A stretch of DNA of 64,000 nucleotides from Nicotiana tabacum (lineage: Eukaryota > Streptophyta > Magnoliopsida > Solanales > Solanaceae): NCBI RefSeq assembly GCF_000715075.1, contig NC_134095.1:65167990-65231989 (forward strand). Direction: 5' to 3'. The position numbers and the translations under genes are program-made. The notes under the pieces are model-generated. The model was given only the letters and a program-made list of their open reading frames with translations, searched no databases and was not told the origin of the DNA. Shown here piece by piece: positions 57,727 to 64,000 of this stretch; positions within the stretch are counted from its first letter, which is position 1; each line of letters starts with the position of its first letter.

Positions 57727-60700
57727 TCAGTTTTCTACACTCTGTCCTCTTATGTGTAACATTAGAACAATCTCCTTGATTCTCTTGTTGCATGTTATCT
57801 CTTTTCCTTGGAATCTTCTATTGTTCCTTTCAGTCCATACATGATAAACCATTGTTGTAAATAGGAACACTAAAATTTCACCCTTGATTCTGTTTATAGC
57901 TACTTTTGCTATCCATTCGATCTCATCATCCCAGCTTCCTATATGATGCTTTACTCCTGCCCAGCTCAACATTTTAGCCCACATGGTTCTAGAGTATGCA
58001 CAATCAAATAGTAAGTGTTCAAATGTTTCCTCAACATTACTTCTGTACAGTACACAGTCTTTGCTTACTACTATTCCTCATTTCTGTAGTCTCTCGACTG
58101 TAGCCAATCTCTTATGCAGTGCCAATCAAAGAATAAACTGGTGTCTAGGTATTGCTTTTGAGGCAATAGTTAGTCTCTTGCAGTTGCACTTCTGATATTG
58201 TGGTCTTGAGGCAGTGTATAACTTCTTAATACAGAACTTACTTGACTTGCAAAAGTTTTTAGAGTTTCATTAGGATTATTCTGCCTAAGCCAATCCCTTG
58301 CATCAAAAATCTTCTTTACTATCCAGCATGCCTGCTTTGGAGTACTCATATTTTCAACATTTCTGTTTTTGATGTAGAAGCTGTGAACCCATTGAATCCA
58401 CAAAGTATCCTTTCGTTCAGTTATAGCCCATAGTAACTTGCACAGAGCAGGCTTATTCCAATAATGGAGGTCCAAAACATTAAGTCCACCTGCTGATTTT
58501 GGCTTACATATAGTGACCCAAGCTACCAATGCTCTCCTAGAAGGTTCATTAATTCCGGTCCATAGGAAAGTTCCACATACTGTAGTTATCATCTTAATGA
58601 TCTTCTTAGGCAGTAAAAAAACTTGTGCCCAGTACGTTTGCATATCAAAAACCACACTCTTTAGCAGTTGCATTCTCCCACTGTATGACAAGAATTTTGA
58701 TGTCCAACAGTTGATTCTTGTTGTTATCTTCTCAACCAGAGGCATCCATTGTTGAATAGACAGCTTCTTTGAATATAGCGGCACACCTAAATGCTTGAAT
58801 AGAAGGTCTCCCAGAATGAATTGCAATTCTTCTAGTATTTGTTCCTTAAATTCTTTAGAAACCCCAGCAATATACAGTGCACTCTTCTCCATATTAGCTT
58901 GCAGACTTGAAACCTCAGAAAAATGATTGAGTTTCTCTAGTAATAGTTGTATTGAAATCTTGTTTGCTCTACAACATAGTATCAGATCATCTGCAAAGCA
59001 GATATGTGTTATATGATTCCTGGAGCATATTGGATGATAGTTAAAGTATGTAATATGTTTCAGCTTCTTCAAAGATCTATTTAGATATTCCATCACCAAC
59101 ACAAACAAGTAAGGAGACATGGGGTCTCCTCATCTTAATCCCTTTTTTGCTTGGAATCTTTCTGTTAATCCCCCATTCAATAACAAAGAATAACTGACTG
59201 TGGTCACACACTCCATTATCAATTTCACAAATCCCACAGGCAATCCAAACTCCATCAGAATCATCCTTAAGAAAGGTCATTCCACAGAGTCATATGCTTT
59301 CCTTATGTTAACTTTAATACAGCACCTAGGTGAAACCCCTTTCTGATAGTATCCTTTTACCAGCTCATGTGTTATAATTACATTGTCCAATATGTTCCTC
59401 CCCTCTATAAATGCAGACTAAGCAGGTCCCACAATAGAGTCAACTACCAGCTTCAATCTATCTGTAATGATCTTTGCTATAATTTTGTACATGGTAGTAT
59501 AACATGCTATTGGTCTAAACTCCTTGATAAATCTTGGACTTGTGACCTTTGGAACCAAAGTCACAGTGGTACAGTTTATACTTTTTAGCATTCTGCCTTC
59601 TCTGAAGAACTCTTGAGTTGTTTTTTTGGTTTCTTCTCCAATCAGACTCCAATAGGTTTTGAAGAATTCTGCTGGGAATCCATCAATTCCCAGTGCTTTA
59701 TCATTTGGCAATTCTCTAACTGCTTTGTCAATTTCCTCCTCTGTTACTTTTGCACTAAGGAGTTGTTGTTGCTCCTTACTAAGACAGTGTCCATCCCTTG
59801 CTATGTCAATATCAATACAAGGTAATTCTCTAGCTGATGTACCCAACAGAGCTTGGAAAAATCCTCTAAATTCTTGTTCTATCATAGCAGCATCTGTCAA
59901 TTTGTCCCCTTGATCATTATAGATTGCTGATATTCTATTCTTTGATTGTCTGGCCTTCAAGTGAGCATGGAAATTTTTTGAATTTTGATCTCCTGCCTGA
60001 ATCCACATTGTGCTTGATCTTTGCCTTAGTACCTGTTTATTAATACCTTCCCATTTTTCAATCTGTACTAGCAGCTTCTTCTCTGTATTTATTAACAGAC
60101 TGTTAAAAGGGTCTTTATCAATTTCTCCTTGAACATTTTTCAACTGTTCTCTAGCCTGTCCTATCTTTTTCTTCAGTGAATTCAGTTCTCTATTCATTGT
60201 CTTTGTTCTATCCTTTAGCTTTTGCAACTTCCTCCAGACTGAAAACATAGCATAGCCCTGAACATTTTGGCTCCATACCTCTTTAACTGCTTCATCAAAC
60301 TTCTTCTGCTTAAGTAATACAGTATATAATTTGAAGGGTTTAGGTAAGTGATTCCTCATTACCTCAGTGTTGATAACAATGGGAGAGTGATCTAAGACAC
60401 CTGGCAATTCGTAAATTGCTTCAAGGCTACTGTAATGAGTTAGCCAAGAAGCATTTCCAAATGTCCGGTCTATATTACTATAAATTCTCTCTTCAGCGCC
60501 TCTTTTATTACACCGGGTCCATTCACATCCTTTCTTGTTTAATTGCCCCAGTCCAATATCCTTTATGCATTCTTGAAAATCTATCATTTCAGCTTGATGT
60601 ACTGGTTGCCCATTGAGTCTATCATGTACAGACAAGACATTGTTAAAATCTCCAATAATCTGCCAAGTCTCTTGCATGTTGTTGTTAATCTGTCTTAGTT

Positions 60701-61063
60701 TCTACCATAGTTCCTTTCTTTCATTTAGCTTGTTCTTTTCATACACAAAAGTAATGTAATTTGAGAGGCTTGATCTCTTATCTTTCACCATACAATGAAC
60801 TAATTGAAAAGTAGTCCCAATTATCTGGACCTGAATCATATTATCTTTCCAGAATAGCCAAATTCGCCCATTATTTGTCACAGCTTCATCTGAATATATT
60901 TTCCAGTCCTTACTAAACTTCTCTTTAACTTTCATACTACTTCTAGATTTTATTCTTGTCTCAAGGCAACCTAGTAAAGTTACTTTTTGATCAAGCAAAA
61001 AGGCCTTGAGTTCTTTTTACTTATAGAGCTTATTAAGCCCCCTTATGTTCCAAGAGCTAATGA
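57727..61063 (-). pseudogene. LINE2 ORF2: endonuclease, reverse transcriptase, zf-RVT
   Basis: Endonuclease pieces at 60702-60998 (LLGCLETRIKSRS) and 60677 down (WQIIGDFNNVLS, NKKGCEWTRCNKR, NIDRTFGNASW, VLDHSPIVI). The N-terminal NIRG motif is degraded. A coiled-coil-like Lys/Glu stretch follows, then RT: LPNDKALGIDGFPAEFFKTY, EFRPIACYTTMYKIIAKII, SAFIEGRNILDNVIITHELV, a frameshift near 59270-59120, MSPYLFVLVMEYLNRSLK, and intact catalytic HICFADDLILC (about 58990). Then HLGVPLYSKKLS and SGRMQLLKSVVF, a zf-RVT block in several frames (58170-57985), and a conserved C-terminus (HVWTERNNRRFQGK, stop at 57727). TAGs at 60702 and 59418 and frameshifts make it inactive, though better kept than LINE1. 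Confidence 0.88.
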
Positions 61064-62512
61064 TCATGGAGGATTCTCCTCATTGAGGCTAATCCCTTCA
61101 GCCACTCTTCTAGTGTTGTTATTCTCCTGTATAACTAGTGGGCTATATCTGTTTTTATTCATCATGCTCATAATTTCTTTTTCCATCAATGCTCCTTTTT
61201 GTTGTGAATTTGCTTTATCTTTCATCTTTTGTTTACCCCTGGATTTATGAAATGGTTGCATTTTCATTCCCTGCTCAATCATTTTTTCCACTCTGTCTTG
61301 TTGTTCCTTTGCTGGTGTCATATTTTGCTCCTTCTGCACTACTGGTTTCCTAATCAGCTGATCATCCTCTTGTTTTTGTTCACTGCTTTGTCCCTTCTGC
61401 TCTACTACTTGTTTAGTAATAGGTTTAGCCTTCCATTGCTTTTTAATCTGGTTATTACCCATTTTCCCCTGCCTTTGTTTCTGTTTTCCAACCTGTTCTA
61501 CATATCCATCATTTGCCTTCTTCTTCACTGCCTTCTCACACTTCTCCTCATGAGTTCCTATTTGACAACATTGTCCACAGTACATAGGTTTCCATTCATA
61601 TTCCAGAATTTGTTCTTTATAATGACCTTACTCTTCTTCTATTAACATAGTTTCAGGTAGGTCTTGTGAAACATCCATCTCCACCAGCATACGTGCATAG
61701 GATACCCTTTTCCCTTCAGTTGTAAGTCTATCTAGGCATATAGGTTTTCCTAAGTAGCTGGCTATCCTTCCCAAGTTTTTTGGAGTCCAGTATTGTATAG
61801 GTAGTCCTGGGAAAATCACCCAAATAGGTATTTTCCTAGCCAATTCCTTGTTCATCTAAAAATTTGGTTCCCACTGCTTCAGAATCATAGGTCGATTATG
61901 ATATGTATATGGTCCTTGTTGTATAAGTTTGTTCTTATCCTCCTCAGAATTAAATCGAAAGATAAAATACCCATCATCATGTAAGTACATGTGAGGTGCA
62001 GTAACAAAGTTTCACACCTCATACACAAACTTTAGCATTTCTTTGAAATTAGGGTTTCCCCCCAATACATACCCAATAACTATCTCCTTCCATTTTTGAG
62101 TTTGCTCTGCAACTTCAGCTCGATTCAATCGAACAATCTTCACTCATTCCTTCATTACTGGAGGATAGTATTCCAATTTCATTAACTGTTGTACAAATAT
62201 GTTGCCTTTTACCACATCAGCTAAAGACGGCTCCTATTGTTTAGGTTCTACTCGATTCACCGAAAAATTCAATTTCCTCGCTGCATTATTAACATCTTCC
62301 TCCACTGATTTCTCTTCATTGTTACATTTTAAAGCTTGCATGATCGTTGGTGCACTACCCATTCCAGTCATCCAATGTACGAGCTGCATTTGTCCTATCA
62401 CTTGTGGCACTCCTGTCTCTGGTGTTACCATTCTTCCTCCTACGTCGTTTTCTGGTATCGTAGGCGGTGCAGTTGGTTGAGATTTACGTTTGGCCATCGT
62501 CGTTATGCGCAC
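61064..62512 (-). pseudogene. LINE2 ORF1: DUF4283-like domain and zinc knuckle
   Basis: Start is ATG at 62495-62497 (MAKRKSQPTAPP) or in-frame ATG at 62510-62512. After a TAG near 62234 the frame continues with FVQQLMKLEYYPPVMKE, YLHDDGYFIFRFNSEEDKNK, GPYTYHNRPMILKQWEPNF, then 61628-61855 (KIPIWVIFPGLPIQYW, LGKPICLDRLTTEGKRVSYA, LVEMDVSQDLP). This is the DUF4283-type region of plant LINE and retroelement ORF1 proteins. Next is a knuckle CGQCCQIGTHEEKC (about 61560) and a Lys/Gln-rich tail ending at 61064. Four in-frame stops. ORF1 protein would bind element RNA. Confidence 0.82.
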
Positions 62513-62536
62513 GTTAGCTTCTTGCTTAACGTGCGC
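62507..62536 (-). promoter_or_regulatory. Strong hairpin in LINE2 5' UTR next to the ORF1 start
   Basis: On the minus strand GCGCACGTTAAGC, a loop of AAGA, then GCTAACGTGCGC: a 12-bp stem with one bulge, GC-rich, ending 9 bases before the ORF1 ATG at 62497 and overlapping the alternative ATG at 62512. Confidence 0.7.
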
Positions 62537-62574
62537 CTGCAGAGCTCAAGCCATTAATAAAAGTCCATCTTTCC

Positions 62575-63045
62575 ATAGGATTCTTATTTGTTTCTGTATG
62601 ATTTGGAATATGAGCAAATACATGATTTATTTTAAAATCTTAAATAATAATTTATGAAATGTTTACATTATAATTTTAACCAACACAAACTGTAGCTTAA
62701 TTTAGTTCTAGGGTACTATATTGCACGATGGTCTATGAATTACACTTAATTTTAACATAAAAATAATAAATTTTAATTACGTGTAATTTATTACATCGTC
62801 TTTTATATGAAATAAAAAATACAGCATAATTTTTTTTAATAAATTAGTGAAGGTGGCAAACATCCAAAATTGTGGCTGATTGTTCCATAAATAAAGTCAA
62901 ACTGGTGATGAAAAGGATTACTAAATTTTAGTAACATCCAAAGTAATCATAGGCTACATTTTTTCTTTCTTTAATTTTTATTTTAAAACTCAAATATATT
63001 ATTTAATATTATAATTGAATAATTTTACGCGCAGAGCTTAATATC
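62575..63045. mobile_element. Helitron-like unit 2, right part
   Basis: Resumes unit 2 with the duplicated target ataggattcttattt (62575-62589). It follows unit 1 (46908-47395) base for base to acgcgcagagcttaat, lacking about 30 bases present near the end of unit 1. Confidence 0.5.
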
Positions 63046-63592
63046 TCTCTCTCTTTATATATATATATATTAAAAGCACGAAGGCTCTTAGTAAAATATC
63101 ATTTGTCATTTTTACCCTTTAAAAATATATTACATATTGGATAAAAAAGTACTTTAAGTTATTTTTCTAATTTTTAGGACGTCAAAATTAATTATATTTT
63201 GTATATTTGATTATTCCTTATTTAACATAACTGATATCTAAAGAAAGTAAAAATAGAAAACTTAAAAGTAGGAAATTTTCGTGCATTTAGAGCTATTTTT
63301 AGGTTTATGAGTCAATTCCACATGAATATGAACAAGTTGAACCTTAGTAGTTGGACTCAAATATTGTAGCTCAAGGATATCATAGCAAAATCATCTAGCG
63401 AACACCCGGTGGACAAATTTATTGTCCTTGTCCTTTGTAGTCTCTCTTATTTGCTTCAGCCATACTACATGTTTGAAATTACTTAATTTGGCTATGAGTA
63501 ATTTGTCAAGATAAGATCATTGCTTCGAAGTGTTTCTAATTCATTTTCTTATCGTGTTTTATGTGATTTGTTTTTTTTTTTCTTTTGGTTAT
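63046..63592. other. AT-rich stretch, possible Helitron 5' end
   Basis: Begins with a TC run and (TA)n, then tattaaaagcacgaaggctc, a sequence I associate with 5' ends of Solanaceae Helitrons (inference). The rest (about 63110-63592) is AT-rich without coding potential; it ends in a T-run before the next LTR. Confidence 0.4.
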
Positions 63593-64000
63593 TGTCACGA
63601 CCGAATTTCCCACCCTCGGGAGTTGTGACGGCGCCTACTAATGTGAGCTAGGCAAGCCGACTGTTTGAACAAATTACTTTTTTACCAATTTATATTCTTT
63701 AATAATTATAAAGCAATAACATGTAGACAGCGAAAATTACAATAAGCGGAAGAAATGCAGTAAACTATCTGAAATATGTATCTAATATAACTGCTTGAGC
63801 CTCGACCACCCAGAACTGGTGTCACAGTTTCACATACGATCTAAGAATACCACATACAAAGTCTAAAAGATAAAAGATACATTGTTTCTGAACTAAGTAA
63901 ATGAAACACGAGTAAAGGGATAGAGGGAGACGCCAGGGCCTGCGGACGCCTCCAGGACTACCTTGGGTCTCTGTGTGGACTGAAGGCAACCACCCAATCT
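63593..64000 (-). repeat. Partial Tekay-type LTR at window end
   Basis: tgtcacgaccgaatttccca at 63593, then ccctcgggagttgtgacggc and ctaatgtgagctaggcaagc, matching the first 400 bp of the solo LTR (40858) and the E1 LTR (7857). Whether it is a solo LTR or the start of a full element lies outside the window. Confidence 0.82.

Larger units (their letters stand above)
47783..62574 (-). mobile_element. LINE2: L1-type LINE, nearly full length, split by element W
   Basis: Minus-strand LINE bounded by a 15-bp target duplication, ataggattcttgttt (47768-47782) and ataggattcttattt (62575-62589), one mismatch. Unit 1 of the Helitron-like repeat shows the uninterrupted site. From the 5' end (right): a 5' UTR with a strong hairpin, ORF1 (DUF4283-like and zinc knuckle), ORF2 (endonuclease, RT, zf-RVT), and a 3' UTR interrupted by W (47877-57606). 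The 3' end is at about 47783, with only a weak A-rich tail on the minus strand. It lacks the RNase H seen in LINE1. Confidence 0.88.

Noticed and set aside
61229..61645. Hydrophobic 138-residue plus-strand frame
   Set aside because: Complement of the Lys/Gln-rich ORF1 tail of LINE2; the codon pattern and domains support the minus strand.

Overview
The window is a stack of nested plant transposable elements. I see no convincing host gene, rRNA, tRNA or CRISPR. It looks like pericentromeric or intergenic heterochromatin of a large-genome dicot. Solanaceae (Nicotiana-like) is my inference from familiar LTR starts and ends (TGTCACGACCC, GGTCGTGACA) and initiator-Met-tRNA primer sites; no database search was possible.

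Layout. (1) 1-11030: a minus-strand Ty3/gypsy chromovirus of Tekay/Del type (E1), with about 3.2 kb LTRs, a decayed gag-pol and a broken chromodomain end; its left LTR is cut by the window edge. (2) 11031-12833: older plus-strand Tekay pol, the target of E1. (3) 12834-16150: a retroelement fragment with a TATA box and a broken 'putative gypsy-type transposon' ORF. (4) 16248-16515: an LTR tail remnant, then a palindrome. (5) 16757-27389: an old LTR (Z) split by element X (16809-26085), a non-autonomous, non-coding LTR element with TSD actag. (6) About 27390-45993: a plus-strand L1-type LINE (LINE1) with endonuclease, RT and C-terminal RNase H. It is interrupted by a Mutator-type foldback element (30079-31597, 9-bp TSD), element Y (31763-39670, TSD cattt, same family as X) and a Tekay-type solo LTR (40858-44310). 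(7) 46586-63045: two tandem, roughly 835-bp Helitron-like units. The second is split by a minus-strand LINE (LINE2, 47783-62574, 15-bp TSD), itself split by gypsy element W (47877-57606, TSD atata). (8) 63593-64000: the start of another Tekay-type LTR.

Relationships. The nesting gives a relative chronology: Z before X; LINE1 before the foldback, Y and the solo LTR; Helitron units before LINE2 before W; old Tekay before E1. X, Y and W lack RT and integrase, so they could only move with enzymes from autonomous relatives such as E1. They keep the primer site, the polypurine tract and a FEDER-coding motif beside it. The most striking observation is that the X and Y LTRs differ by one 665-668 bp segment bounded like an intron (GTGAGT...CTGAT...TAG). 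It is absent from both Y LTRs, as expected if a spliced transcript was reverse-transcribed. Boundaries rest on hand alignment of LTR ends and target duplications.
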